Below the pieces are notes generated by a model. The model was not told the DNA's origin and searched no databases. It saw only the letters and a program-made list of their open reading frames with translations. The translations under genes were made by a program, and so were the position numbers. Below, piece after piece: positions 24,768 to 33,429 of a stretch of DNA of 64,000 nt. Each line of letters starts with the position of its first letter. Position 1 is the stretch's first letter. Source of the stretch: Cryptosporangium minutisporangium (GTDB lineage: Bacteria; Actinomycetota; Actinomycetes; Mycobacteriales; Cryptosporangiaceae). The DNA is taken from contig NZ_BAAAYN010000043.1 in NCBI RefSeq assembly GCF_039536245.1, positions 105,380-169,379 of the forward strand, given 5' to 3'.

Positions 24768-26159
24768 TCAGTGATGGAAGCCGGCGGCGTCCCCCTCGTT
24801 GATCGGCGCGGCCTGCTTCTGCAGGCGCGGTAATTGTCGTTTGATGTCGGCGATCAACAGGTCGGCCAGATCGTGGGTGAAGCCGCGGCGAACGACGACC
24901 CGCAGCGCCGCGAGGTCCTCCCGATTCTTCGGGAACGAGTACGCGGGCACGAGCCAACCGCGTTCCCGCAGCGCGGCGGAGACGTCGAACACCGTGTAGT
25001 TGGTGATCTCCTCGCGCAGTGTGAAGGCGAACACCGGCAGCTCGTCGCCCTTGGTGATCAGCTCGAACGGGCCCAGCTCGGCGATCTGGCCGGACAACCG
25101 CGTCGCGACGTCGCGGGCGTAGCCGTGCACGCGCTGGTATCCGCTGAAGCCCAGGCGCAGGAAGTTGTAGTACTGCGCCACGACCTGCGCGCCGGGACGG
25201 GAGAAGTTCAGCGCGAACGTGGGCATGTTGTCACCGAGATAGTTGACCCAGAAGACCAGGTCGTCAGGCAGCGCGTCGGCGTCACGCCACACGATCCAAC
25301 CGACGCCCGGATAGACCAGACCGTACTTGTGCCCCGACGCGTTGATCGAGGTCACCCGCGGCAGCTGGAAGTCCCAGACCAGCTCGGTATCGACGAACGG
25401 CGCCACGAACGCCCCGGAAGCGCCGTCGACGTGTACCGGAACATCGATCCCGGTCTCCGCCTGGAACGCGTCGAGCGCCGCACAGATCTCTTGGACCGGC
25501 TCGTACGAGCCGTCGAACGTCGATCCGAGGATGGCCACCACGCCGATGGTGTTCTCGTCACACAGCTTGACGGCTTCCTCGGCGGAGAGATGGAATCGGT
25601 CGCCGTCCATGGGGACCAGACGCATCTCGACGTCCCAGTAGTTGGCGAACTTCTCCCAGCAGACCTGAACGTTGATACCCATCACGAGGTTCGGCCGGTC
25701 GGTCGGCTGTCCCGCGGCGGCTCGCCGTTGCTGCCAGCGACGCTTGAGCGCGAGGCCGCCGAGCATCGCCGCCTCGCTCGACCCGGTGGTCGAGCAGCCG
25801 GTGGCCAGCGCAGCGTCCGGCGCGTGCCAGAGCCGGCTCAGCATGTTCACACACCGTGTCTCGAGCTCCGCCGTCTGCGGATACTCGTCCTTGTCGATCA
25901 TGTTCTTGTCGAAGCACTCGGCCATCAACTTGTCGGCCTGCGGCTCCATCCACGTCGTGACGAACGTGGCCAGGTTCAGCCGCGCGTTGCCGTCGAGCAT
26001 CAACTCGTCGTGGATGATCTCGTAGGCGACATCGCGGGGAAGCTCGCCGGCCGGCAACTCGTGCCGGCTGATCCGCTTTCCCTCCAGGCCGAAGAGCGGC
26101 GCCACGGAGAGGTCGCCGGTCACCGCCTGCGTGTCTCGGGGATGCTTGAGCATCACCAA
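24768..26159 (-). CDS. gadB: glutamate decarboxylase
   Basis: PLP enzyme of 463 residues converting glutamate to GABA and CO2 with proton uptake. It shows GCSTTGSSEAAMLGGLALKRRW, HVDGASGAFVAPF, and the PLP lysine in INASGHKYGLVYPG, all typical. The C-terminus ends DAAGFHH, resembling the terminal segment that gates pH control in other GADs. It lies 54 bases downstream of a YrhK-like membrane protein gene on the same strand; no glutamate/GABA antiporter is present in the window. Confidence 0.95.
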   Translation of the reverse strand: MVMLKHPRDTQAVTGDLSVAPLFGLEGKRISRHELPAGELPRDVAYEIIHDELMLDGNARLNLATFVTTWMEPQADKLMAECFDKNMIDKDEYPQTAELETRCVNMLSRLWHAPDAALATGCSTTGSSEAAMLGGLALKRRWQQRRAAAGQPTDRPNLVMGINVQVCWEKFANYWDVEMRLVPMDGDRFHLSAEEAVKLCDENTIGVVAILGSTFDGSYEPVQEICAALDAFQAETGIDVPVHVDGASGAFVAPFVDTELVWDFQLPRVTSINASGHKYGLVYPGVGWIVWRDADALPDDLVFWVNYLGDNMPTFALNFSRPGAQVVAQYYNFLRLGFSGYQRVHGYARDVATRLSGQIAELGPFELITKGDELPVFAFTLREEITNYTVFDVSAALRERGWLVPAYSFPKNREDLAALRVVVRRGFTHDLADLLIADIKRQLPRLQKQAAPINEGDAAGFHH

Positions 26160-26213
26160 ACCTCCTCGTTGTAGTCCCGTCGCCGGTCTGCCCGGCGCGT
26201 GCGGTTCGTCGGT

Positions 26214-26942
26214 CTAGTCGGCACTTCCCGATCGACCGGAGCGTGCGTTGCCCTCCACCGATCCCGGTCCCGGCCCCGGTCCCGGCCCTGGTCCCGGCTC
26301 CGGCTCGGCGCGGTGGTGCAGTCGGGACGGCCGCCGACGCGCAGGCCAGCTGCCGAGCGCGCAGGCCAGGAAGCACGCCGCTCCGGCGCAGGTGGTCAGG
26401 TTGGCGCCGGCCTGGTCGACCAGTGAGCCAGTGGCCGGCACGACGTACCCGGCGATCGCGGCGATGCCGAAGAGGACACAACCCGCCAGGTTGACCACGG
26501 GTTGCCACCATCCGGGCTGTCCCCGCGCCGGTAACCAGCCACGTCGTGCTGATGCGCGGTAGGCGACGAGTCCGGAAGCGAGGAAGCAGATCGAGCCGAA
26601 GGCGTCCGGCCGCCACACGAGCCGGTCGTAGTCCGTGTCGGCGAGCACGACTTGCAGGGCGCGGAACGTCGAGATGTTGAAGAAGAGTGTGCCCGCCGAC
26701 TGGAGCACCGCCGCCAGGTCGTCGGCTCGATGCCGACGAGCTGCGGCTTGCCAGGTCTGCAACGCGCCCCCGATGGTGAAGAACACCGAGCCGACGAAGA
26801 AGGTGACGGCGTCAGCGGTGGCGCCCACGAGGGCGACGTACCCCGGCGCCGGGCCCACGAGGAAACACACCGCTCCGAGAGCGAACGCGGATGCCATAGC
26901 GCGTTGGAACGCCACCCCACCGGTCGCCGCTCGCGTTCCCAC
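26214..26942 (-). CDS. YrhK-like multi-span membrane protein
   Basis: A 242-residue protein with about six membrane spans (for example AMASAFALGAVCFLVGPAPGYVALVG and GSICFLASGLVAYRA). The central GSVFFTIGGALQTWQ and FNISTFRALQ segments resemble YrhK-domain proteins. The C-terminus is a tail with Pro-Gly repeats (EPGPGPGPGPGPGS). GTG 26942 is the likely start. It precedes gadB on the same strand, so co-transcription and a link to acid stress are plausible, but the function is not known. Confidence 0.75.
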   Translation of the reverse strand: MGTRAATGGVAFQRAMASAFALGAVCFLVGPAPGYVALVGATADAVTFFVGSVFFTIGGALQTWQAAARRHRADDLAAVLQSAGTLFFNISTFRALQVVLADTDYDRLVWRPDAFGSICFLASGLVAYRASARRGWLPARGQPGWWQPVVNLAGCVLFGIAAIAGYVVPATGSLVDQAGANLTTCAGAACFLACALGSWPARRRPSRLHHRAEPEPGPGPGPGPGPGSVEGNARSGRSGSAD

Positions 26943-27162
26943 GAATGCACGCTAGGTGCGGCACCGGTCTCCTGACGTCATCCGCTACGGACGAGAAACG
27001 CCGGTGCGATCAGCGCCCCGGACGGGCGGCGGGGCAGTGTCGGGAGGCGAACACTCGGGGCGTCACGAGGGCGAGTGAGCCGGTCGCGGATTCGCGGGAG
27101 TCTTCTGGTGCAGGCGGAACGGGCACCGGCCCTCCGCCACAGACTTCGAGGAGATGGCGACG

Positions 27163-27291
27163 ATGAGCGACTACAACCACTGCGGTTACGAGCAGTCCTG
27201 GGACTACAACGACTGCCACAAGCCGCGCCGGCACCGTCGTCGTCGCCACCAGAAGCGCTACAACGACTGCTGGAGCTACAACTCGTACTGA
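27163..27291 (+). CDS. 42-residue Tyr/Cys/Arg-rich peptide
   Basis: A short gene with GAGGAG at 27148-27153, ATG 27163 and its own terminator. The peptide repeats YN[HD]C three times (residues 4-7, 15-18, 33-36), placing Cys at 7, 18 and 36. A basic block PRRHRRRRHQKR (21-32) separates the second and third repeats, and the peptide ends CWSYNSY. Two YNDC copies are preceded by D or R and followed by aromatic or basic residues. ATG 27154 is an alternative start three codons earlier. I do not recognise a family; options include a modified-peptide precursor, a nucleic-acid binder or a surface peptide. Confidence 0.6.
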   Translation: MSDYNHCGYEQSWDYNDCHKPRRHRRRRHQKRYNDCWSYNSY

Positions 27292-27316
27292 GTCCAACTC
27301 GATAGCGCACCACCGA

Positions 27317-27345
27317 TGGGCCGGAGAGCGAAAGCTCCCGGCCCA
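27317..27345. terminator. terminator after the small peptide gene
   Basis: Stem TGGGCCGG (317-324) with CCGGCCCA (338-345), continued by GAGC/GCTC around a GAAA loop, with one bulged base. It lies between the plus-strand peptide gene and the 3' end of the minus-strand UPF0303 gene and can serve both. Confidence 0.75.
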
Positions 27346-27359
27346 CCGGCCTGTTCCGG

Positions 27360-27839
27360 CTAGTCCGGGAGTTGACCGGTCCGCTGCAGGAAGTGCTCCA
27401 GCTGGGTGACGACGAAGCGGTGGTCCTCGACCTGGGGGAGCCCGGACACCGCGACCGATCCGATGCAGCCGCTGCCGGCGACGATCAGCGGGAACGCGCC
27501 GCCGTGGGCCGCGAACAGCGCGGTGTCGAGCCGCGAGTCGGTGTCGAAGTCGCCGCCCTCGGCCCGGAAGAGGCAGCCGACGTAGTAGGACGAGTGGCCG
27601 TACCGTTCGACCACCGCGGCCTTGCGCTGCAGCCAGCCGTCGTTGTCGGCGGAGGCGCCGGGGAGCGCGGTGTGGAACAGCTGCTGCCTGCCGCGCCGCA
27701 CCGCGATCGCCACCGGGAGCCGATCGGCGTCCGCGGCGGAGCGCAGCGCGCTACCGAGATCCCACGCGGTGTATTCGTCGAAGTGGGCGAACACCAGGCG
27801 CTGCTCCTCGGCCAACAGCGTTGCGAGGTCGTCGCTCAT
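27360..27839 (-). CDS. UPF0303/HbpS-like heme-degrading-domain protein
   Basis: A 159-residue protein of the UPF0303 (GlcG/HbpS-like) family. Family traits are FDEYTAWDLGSALRSAADADRLPVAIAVRRGRQQLFHTALPG, AHGGAFPLIVAGSGCIGSVAVSGLPQVEDH. HbpS relatives bind heme or act as redox sensors. The ATG at 27839 overlaps the stop of the upstream dehydrogenase gene (ATGA), so the two are co-translated; the pair may act in sugar or inositol metabolism. Confidence 0.88.
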   Translation of the reverse strand: MSDDLATLLAEEQRLVFAHFDEYTAWDLGSALRSAADADRLPVAIAVRRGRQQLFHTALPGASADNDGWLQRKAAVVERYGHSSYYVGCLFRAEGGDFDTDSRLDTALFAAHGGAFPLIVAGSGCIGSVAVSGLPQVEDHRFVVTQLEHFLQRTGQLPD

Positions 27840-28870
27840 CGTGCGTCCACCATGACGACTGCCCCAGCCGCGGCGCTGGTCCGGGCGGCATCGAGCACGA
27901 CCGCGGTCGCGACGGCGTCGGCCGGGTCGACCGGCGGCGGCGCTTCGCCCCGGACCGCCGCGGCGAAGCGCGGATAGAACAGGTCCCAGCGACCACGCTC
28001 GGTCGGGTGACTGCGTGCCGTGCCGCCGCTGTACACCGTGCCGTAGCGTTCCGCCGGCTCCACACCCCACGCCTCGCCCAGATCGGCCGGGCTGTGACCG
28101 GCGACGAGCTGATCTTCCTGGCCGTCGCCGGCGGCCACCACGTAGGTGCCCTCGGTGCCGGTCACCCGCCACCGAGGGCCGGGCGCCGACTGACTCCAGC
28201 TGCCCCACAGCTGCGACCGCGCGCCGGAGGTGTGCGTGAGGGCGACGAACACGTCGTCGTCCAGACCGGATTCGCGTTCCCGCAGCTCCGCGTAGACGGC
28301 CCGGGCCGGGCCCAGCAGGAAGAGCGCCTGGTCGACGAGGTGGCTGCCGAAGTCGAGCAGCGTTCCGCCGCCCGCCGTTCCCGGCCCGTCCTGCGGGGCG
28401 TAACGCTCGAAGCGGGACTCCAGCCGGGTGACGGTGCCGAGGGTTCCCTCGGTCGCGAGCGCGCGCACCGTGCGGAAGTCCGAGTCCTCCCGACGGTTCT
28501 GGTACGGGCTCAGCGCCAGCCCGAGGTGCGCGCTGAGCTCCACCGTCTTGCGCGCGGCGTCGGCATCGAGGGCGAACGGCTTGTCGCAGACGACGGCCAG
28601 CCCCAACCGGAGCGCTTCTTCGGTCAGCGTGCTGTGGGTGTCGGCCGGGGTGGAGATCGCCACCGCCTCGGCGCCGAGGTCGACCAGCTCGGCCAGCGTC
28701 GCCACCGTCGCGACGCCGGGGATCTCCCGGTTCACGAGCGCGCGGCGTTCGGGTGAGGACGTCAGGACCCCGATCAGGTCGCAATCCGGCGCGGAGCGGA
28801 GCAGCGGGGCATGGAAGTAGCGGGCACCGAAGCCGTAACCGACGAGGCCGAACCGCACGGGCTTAGTCAT
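27836..28870 (-). CDS. Gfo/Idh/MocA-family oxidoreductase
   Basis: A 344-residue NAD(P)-dependent sugar dehydrogenase-type enzyme. N-terminal Rossmann fold: VRFGLVGYGFGARYFHAPLL, then AVAISTPADTHSTLTEEALR and VVCDKPFALD (the EKP-like Lys). The C-terminal domain has GGGTLLDFGSHLVDQALFLLG with the conserved Asp and His. Start ATG 28870 follows GAGGATGAAG. Substrate likely a sugar, inositol or derivative. Operon with the UPF0303 gene. Confidence 0.92.
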   Translation of the reverse strand: MTKPVRFGLVGYGFGARYFHAPLLRSAPDCDLIGVLTSSPERRALVNREIPGVATVATLAELVDLGAEAVAISTPADTHSTLTEEALRLGLAVVCDKPFALDADAARKTVELSAHLGLALSPYQNRREDSDFRTVRALATEGTLGTVTRLESRFERYAPQDGPGTAGGGTLLDFGSHLVDQALFLLGPARAVYAELRERESGLDDDVFVALTHTSGARSQLWGSWSQSAPGPRWRVTGTEGTYVVAAGDGQEDQLVAGHSPADLGEAWGVEPAERYGTVYSGGTARSHPTERGRWDLFYPRFAAAVRGEAPPPVDPADAVATAVVLDAARTSAAAGAVVMVDAR

Positions 28871-29041
28871 GGCTTCATCCTCGTCCCGTCGGTCGTGGCC
28901 CGGCTCCGCTATCCGGTGATCAAACCAGCCGATCGGAGGCATCGATCAGCGCCACGCCAGTCGGACCGGCGGCGGGTGCGACCACGCGTAGCCCGGGGAC
29001 GGTCGTGCACGGCGCCGGGCGACGCGCGGTACCGCGAATCG

Positions 29042-30172
29042 TCAGGCGGGAGGCGGGCCGGACGGCCACCAGGGGCTGCGGGCACGGACGGCGGCCTGGG
29101 AGCGAGCGACGAGACCGGGGTAGCGGCGGCCGGGGTACCAGGGCGTGCGGGTCACCTGGTCGAAGCCGGGGAGCGCGGCCAGGTGGGCGTGCATGCGGTC
29201 GCGCGTGGCCGCGTCGGGCAGCGGGCCGCGCATCGCTCCGACGTTCTCGGCCGCGTGGTCGGCGCGCGACGTTCCGGCGAGGACGCAGGTCACCGCGGGG
29301 TGCGCGAGGACCCACTTGAGGAAGTACTGAGCCCAGTTCTGGATACCGAGCTCGCGGGCGAACCCCGGCAGTGGACGGCCCTGCACGAGTTGGTGGAGCC
29401 GGCCCTTCTCCAACGCCATGTTCACCAGGACGGCGGTGCCCCGTTCGGCGGCCGCGGGTAGGACCTGCCGTTCGGCGTCCCGGTAGGCGATCGAGTAGTG
29501 CACCTGGACCGTGTCGAGTTCGCCCCGGTCGATCCACGAGGCCAGGGCGGGAAAGTAGACGGATTCGTGGTGGGTGACGCCCAGGTGGCGGATGCGCCCC
29601 TCCTTCTTCCACGCATGGAACAGCGGCACGAGGACGTCCACGTTGACCAGGCTGTGGCACTGGACGAGGTCGAACGGTTTCCGCCGGGACAGCCGCTGGA
29701 GGGAGCGGGTGAGGCTACGCGCGGCGTGACCGTCGTCCCAGAGATGCTCCCCGGTGGCCCAGACCTTGTCGGCGATGAACAGCCGCTCGGTGAGGCCGAG
29801 GTCACGGGCCACCCGGCCGAGGTTCTGTTCGGCGCTGCCGTAGAGCGCCGACGTGTCGACCGCTCGGCCGCCGCCGGCCCAGTGCCGCTGCAGCACGCTC
29901 CGCAGCGGACCGAGATCGGTGCCGGGGAGGGTGTCGAAGACCATGAACGTGCCCAAGCCGATGGCGGGCAGCCGTTCGCCGGTGCGCGGAACCTCCCGGG
30001 TGATCAGGTCGGACGCGGCGGGCGGCGCGGCGTGACCGGGCGCTGCGCCGGCCCATCCCGCCCCGGCGATCGCCGCGGCGGAGAGTGCGCCGGCTTTGAG
30101 GACCGACCGGCGGCTGGTCGACGTGGTGCGTGCCGCGTCGGTCGTGGATTCGATCGATTCGTGCTGGATCAC
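29042..30172 (-). CDS. Tat-exported aldo/keto reductase
   Basis: A 376-residue protein. The N-terminus has a twin-arginine signal (TSRRSVLKAGALSAAAIAGAG, about 19-39) ending near AAPGHA, so it is exported folded, probably with NADPH. The barrel begins GERLPAIGLGTFMVFD and shows DTSALYGSAEQNLGRV (catalytic Tyr), KVWAT and DLVQCHSLVNVDV (Lys and His positions). The GTG at 30172 has AGGAG six bases upstream; a TTG lies three bases before. It is divergent from a LysR regulator 161 bases away, its likely controller. Confidence 0.88.
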   Translation of the reverse strand: MIQHESIESTTDAARTTSTSRRSVLKAGALSAAAIAGAGWAGAAPGHAAPPAASDLITREVPRTGERLPAIGLGTFMVFDTLPGTDLGPLRSVLQRHWAGGGRAVDTSALYGSAEQNLGRVARDLGLTERLFIADKVWATGEHLWDDGHAARSLTRSLQRLSRRKPFDLVQCHSLVNVDVLVPLFHAWKKEGRIRHLGVTHHESVYFPALASWIDRGELDTVQVHYSIAYRDAERQVLPAAAERGTAVLVNMALEKGRLHQLVQGRPLPGFARELGIQNWAQYFLKWVLAHPAVTCVLAGTSRADHAAENVGAMRGPLPDAATRDRMHAHLAALPGFDQVTRTPWYPGRRYPGLVARSQAAVRARSPWWPSGPPPA

Positions 30173-30333
30173 CAACGACTCCTGAGGTGAGCGTCGGATG
30201 CCTCCGGCCGGCCGTCGCCGTCGCCGTCGGCAGCCAGAATGAAAGGAGTGCGGCGGCCGCCCGCTCCACCAGTCTTCTCGAAATGGTGCGATTCCGCCGC
30301 TACCGGTTGGGTCCACCGACATACCCTGCGGGC

Positions 30334-31230
30334 ATGTCGGTGGAGCTGCGCCTGATGCGTTACGTCGTGACGGTCGCCGAGACCGGCAGCTTCCAGGCTG
30401 CGGCCGACCGTCTGCGAATGAGCCAGCCTCCGCTGAGCCGGCAGATCCGGGACCTGGAGCGGCAATTGGGCACACCGCTCTTCACCCGCCGACCGACCCG
30501 CCTCACCGAGGCGGGCACGGTGTTCGTGGAGTCGGCACGGCAGGTGCTCGCGGACGCCGAGCTGGTCGTCGAGCGGACTCGTCAGGCCGGGCTCGGTCTG
30601 CTGCGCGTCGGCTACACGGTGATGTCGGCCTTCGAGGAGATGCCGGCGCTCTACTCCGCGATGCAGCGCGACTATCCCCGCATCCGCGTCGAGGCGAGGG
30701 AGGCCTGGGATCACGAGCTGACCAGCGGCCTGGCCGACGGAAGCCTCGACGCGGTCCTCGGGCGCCTGGTGACCGCACCGGTGTCGACGGGCGCGCTGAC
30801 GCTCCGGCGCGATCCGCTGGTCGTTGTCGTCGGAGCCGAGCATCGGCTCGCGGCCGCGGATTCCGTCTCGCTCCACGAGCTACGCGGCGACGTCCAGCAG
30901 TTCTTCCCGCGACACCTGGCACCGCGCTACCACGACGCGATCCTCACCGCTGTCCGGTCCAGCGGCGAGAACATCGAGGTGTGGGAGAACCCGCTGCCCG
31001 GCCTGCGCGCCGCAGCGACGAACCTCAGCCGTGGCGGGTTCATGGTGCTTCCCGCGCCGATCGCCCACCAGTTGCCCGGGGTGCGGCCGATCCCGATCCG
31101 CGAGCGCCTGCCCGACATTCCCTTGCAACTGACCTGGCGACGCCCGGCCTCGGCCGTCGTCGGCCCGCTCCTGCAGACCGCCAGACGCATGGCGCGGACT
31201 GGCCCGGACTTTCGGGAAGACCACCGCTGA
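30334..31230 (+). CDS. LysR-family transcriptional regulator
   Basis: A 298-residue regulator. The HTH (residues 1-60) reads RLMRYVVTVAETGSFQAAADRLRMSQPPLSRQIRDLERQLGTPLFTRRPT, followed by a linker helix and a two-lobed effector domain (LLRVGYTVMSAFEEMPAL onwards). LysR proteins usually control the divergent neighbour, here the Tat-exported reductase. Effector unknown. Confidence 0.93.
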   Translation: MSVELRLMRYVVTVAETGSFQAAADRLRMSQPPLSRQIRDLERQLGTPLFTRRPTRLTEAGTVFVESARQVLADAELVVERTRQAGLGLLRVGYTVMSAFEEMPALYSAMQRDYPRIRVEAREAWDHELTSGLADGSLDAVLGRLVTAPVSTGALTLRRDPLVVVVGAEHRLAAADSVSLHELRGDVQQFFPRHLAPRYHDAILTAVRSSGENIEVWENPLPGLRAAATNLSRGGFMVLPAPIAHQLPGVRPIPIRERLPDIPLQLTWRRPASAVVGPLLQTARRMARTGPDFREDHR

Positions 31231-31261
31231 GGGCGCTCGAGACAGGTGACCTTCCCGAAAA
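31209..31261. terminator. palindrome between convergent lysR and astacin genes
   Basis: Arms TTCGGGAAG (31211-31219) and CTTCCCGAA (31251-31259), extended by CCACC and GGTGA inside. It overlaps the lysR stop and precedes the astacin stop. The right arm matches the 41-bp repeat near 444-560 (GGTG.CCTTCCCGAAAA). Confidence 0.6.
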
Positions 31262-31290
31262 TCCGACGCCGCCGGGCCCGTGCGGCGCCT

Positions 31291-33339
31291 TCACGCCTCG
31301 AACGTTCCCGCGGACGTCCAGGACAGCGTGGATCCGTCGTACGTTCCGAGCCGGCACGCCCCGTCCTCGCTGCGGTAAGTCAGCAACTGGTCGGTGGCGC
31401 CGGTGAACCGACCCGCCCAGATCGATCGCCCGTCGGCCATGCTCCCCGAGCTCAACGTGTTGCCGACGATGGCCCACTGCAGACCCGCGGAGCCCCACGT
31501 GCCCGCCCACCAGTTGCCGTCCGCCGGCGAGTAGAACAGCACCTGGTCGCGGCCCCCGGCGAAGCGCCCCACCCAGAACGGGCGCCCGTCGTCCAGCGCG
31601 CCGAACACCAGCGTGTTGCCGGCGAACTCCCACTGCAGCGAGCCGGACACCATCGATCCGAGCCACCAGTTCGCGTCCGCGGGTGAGTAGAACAGGAGCT
31701 GGTCGCGGTCCGCGGAGTAGCGCCCCACCCAGAACGGGCGCCCGTCGTCGAGCGCGCCGAAGTTCGGCCACGGTGCCGGCTGGGCCGGGGCGACCGGCGT
31801 CGGTCCGCGCTCCGCCCTGGCGAGCGACGCGCGCAGCGTCAACAGTTCCCGGACCACCGGCCCGCGGTCCGCCACGTCCGCCGCCCGCAGCGCGCCCTGC
31901 AACGACGTGACCTGTGCGCGGAGTGCGGTGTCCACCACCGGCACGACCGGAGCCGCCCGCTCCGCGCCGACCGTGTTCCCGACCACCCGCCACTCGAACC
32001 TGTCGTCCCGCAGCGTCGCCAGCCACCACTCGCCGGCGTCCTCGACCAGGAGGTTGTCCCGGCCGTCGCCGTCGAAGTCGCCGACGTGCAGCGTCGAGAC
32101 GTCGGCGGTGAAGCCAGCCGTGTTCCCGGCGAAGGACCACTCCAGCGCACCGGAGTCGACCGAGCCCAGCCACCAGTTGCCGTCGGCGGGGGAGTGCATC
32201 AGCACCTGGGCGGAGTCCGCGCTGAACCGGCCGGTCCAGGACAGGCCGGAGTACTGCCGGTTCCCGACCAGCGACCAGGTCAAGGTCCCGTCGATACTCC
32301 CGAGCCACCAGTTCCCGTCCGCCGGTGAGTGGCACAGCAGCCGGTCCCGATCTCCGGAGCGCACCACCCAGATCGGCCACCCTCCGCCCGGCGGCCCGAA
32401 ATCGTCGGAGCCACCGACCACCGTCCAGACCAGCGAGCCGCTCACCGCCGAGCCCAGCTGCCACGTGCGACGGCTGCGCAGGTAATACAGCACCTCGCTC
32501 CGGTTGCCGGAGAAGGCCCCTACCCAGGTGTTCGACGCCGACGGTTCGAGGTCGGGGTAGATCGCCCTGATCCCGGCCCGGTCGCCGGGGGACAGCGCCG
32601 ACCGCTGGCCGATCGACACCTCCGGCTGGACCGGCGCGATCGTCGGCTCGCCGTTCACCGAGAACGCGGCCGCGGGGTAATGCATGATCGAGCCGTAGTC
32701 GTACGGCCCCACGTCGTCGCCGTCGGTGATGTGCTGGTCGAAGTTGTGCCGCAGAGCGGCGTCGATGTTCTCCCAGACGATCCGGACGAAGCTGTCCCGG
32801 TCCTCTCGGCTCTGCTCGTGCCAGAGCCCGACCGCGTGCCCGATCTCGTGGGTCGCCTGACCGAAGAAGCACCCGGAGCCGAGGCTGATGTGCTGCGGCC
32901 CGCCTTGCCGCCCGACCGGCGACGAACACCCGCCACCGGGCACGAACCGGAGGTAATCGGTCTCGGAGCTCCGCGGCACCAGGGTCAGTCGCGTCTGCGT
33001 GTTCCAGTGCACGACCGCGTCCTCCGCGGCGACGCGCTGCGCCTCCGGTAACGCCGGGTCGACCTCGTACGGCACCACACCGTCCGGCCAGCGCGACCGT
33101 CCGGCAGGCAGGGCCACCGCGGGCAGAACACCTGGACCCGCCACGGCGAGCCGGTCCGCGATCGGACCCTCCACGAACGCGGTCCGCGCCGCCATCTCCT
33201 CGACCGTGCCGAGGACGATGTCGCCCTCGAAGACGGCCAGCCCGTCGCGCACGCCGTAGACCACCGGACGCACGTCGAACGTCTCGCCGAACACATAGCC
33301 GGTTCCGGTGCTCTGCTCCGCGCCGGTCGTCTCCGACAT
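31291..33339 (-). CDS. astacin-type metalloprotease with seven C-terminal repeats
   Basis: A 682-residue protein. The M12A protease domain (about 80-265) has the zinc site HEIGHAVGLWH (164-174) followed by EQSREDR, and the Met-turn YGSIMHYP (215-222). From about 270 on there are seven roughly 45-residue units of the form W.G.FS.DRDQ.LFYSPADGNWWLGS, consistent with a seven-bladed propeller or lectin-like array; between units four and five lies an 80-residue helical insert. No signal peptide or propeptide is evident, although relatives are secreted. Start ATG 33339 has GGAGG close by. Target unknown. Confidence 0.88.
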   Translation of the reverse strand: MSETTGAEQSTGTGYVFGETFDVRPVVYGVRDGLAVFEGDIVLGTVEEMAARTAFVEGPIADRLAVAGPGVLPAVALPAGRSRWPDGVVPYEVDPALPEAQRVAAEDAVVHWNTQTRLTLVPRSSETDYLRFVPGGGCSSPVGRQGGPQHISLGSGCFFGQATHEIGHAVGLWHEQSREDRDSFVRIVWENIDAALRHNFDQHITDGDDVGPYDYGSIMHYPAAAFSVNGEPTIAPVQPEVSIGQRSALSPGDRAGIRAIYPDLEPSASNTWVGAFSGNRSEVLYYLRSRRTWQLGSAVSGSLVWTVVGGSDDFGPPGGGWPIWVVRSGDRDRLLCHSPADGNWWLGSIDGTLTWSLVGNRQYSGLSWTGRFSADSAQVLMHSPADGNWWLGSVDSGALEWSFAGNTAGFTADVSTLHVGDFDGDGRDNLLVEDAGEWWLATLRDDRFEWRVVGNTVGAERAAPVVPVVDTALRAQVTSLQGALRAADVADRGPVVRELLTLRASLARAERGPTPVAPAQPAPWPNFGALDDGRPFWVGRYSADRDQLLFYSPADANWWLGSMVSGSLQWEFAGNTLVFGALDDGRPFWVGRFAGGRDQVLFYSPADGNWWAGTWGSAGLQWAIVGNTLSSGSMADGRSIWAGRFTGATDQLLTYRSEDGACRLGTYDGSTLSWTSAGTFEA

Positions 33340-33429
33340 CGGACCTCCACAGTAGAAAAACGCCGATATGTGGATCCCTACCACCGTAAGGTGGCGAGAC
33401 CGGGCGCCCACGGAAGGGAGATCTCCCGC

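Noticed and set aside
26945..27297. Hydrophobic open frame on the minus strand over the small peptide gene
   Set aside because: It is the complement of the Arg/His codon-rich peptide gene and of an intergenic stretch, with no ribosome site.
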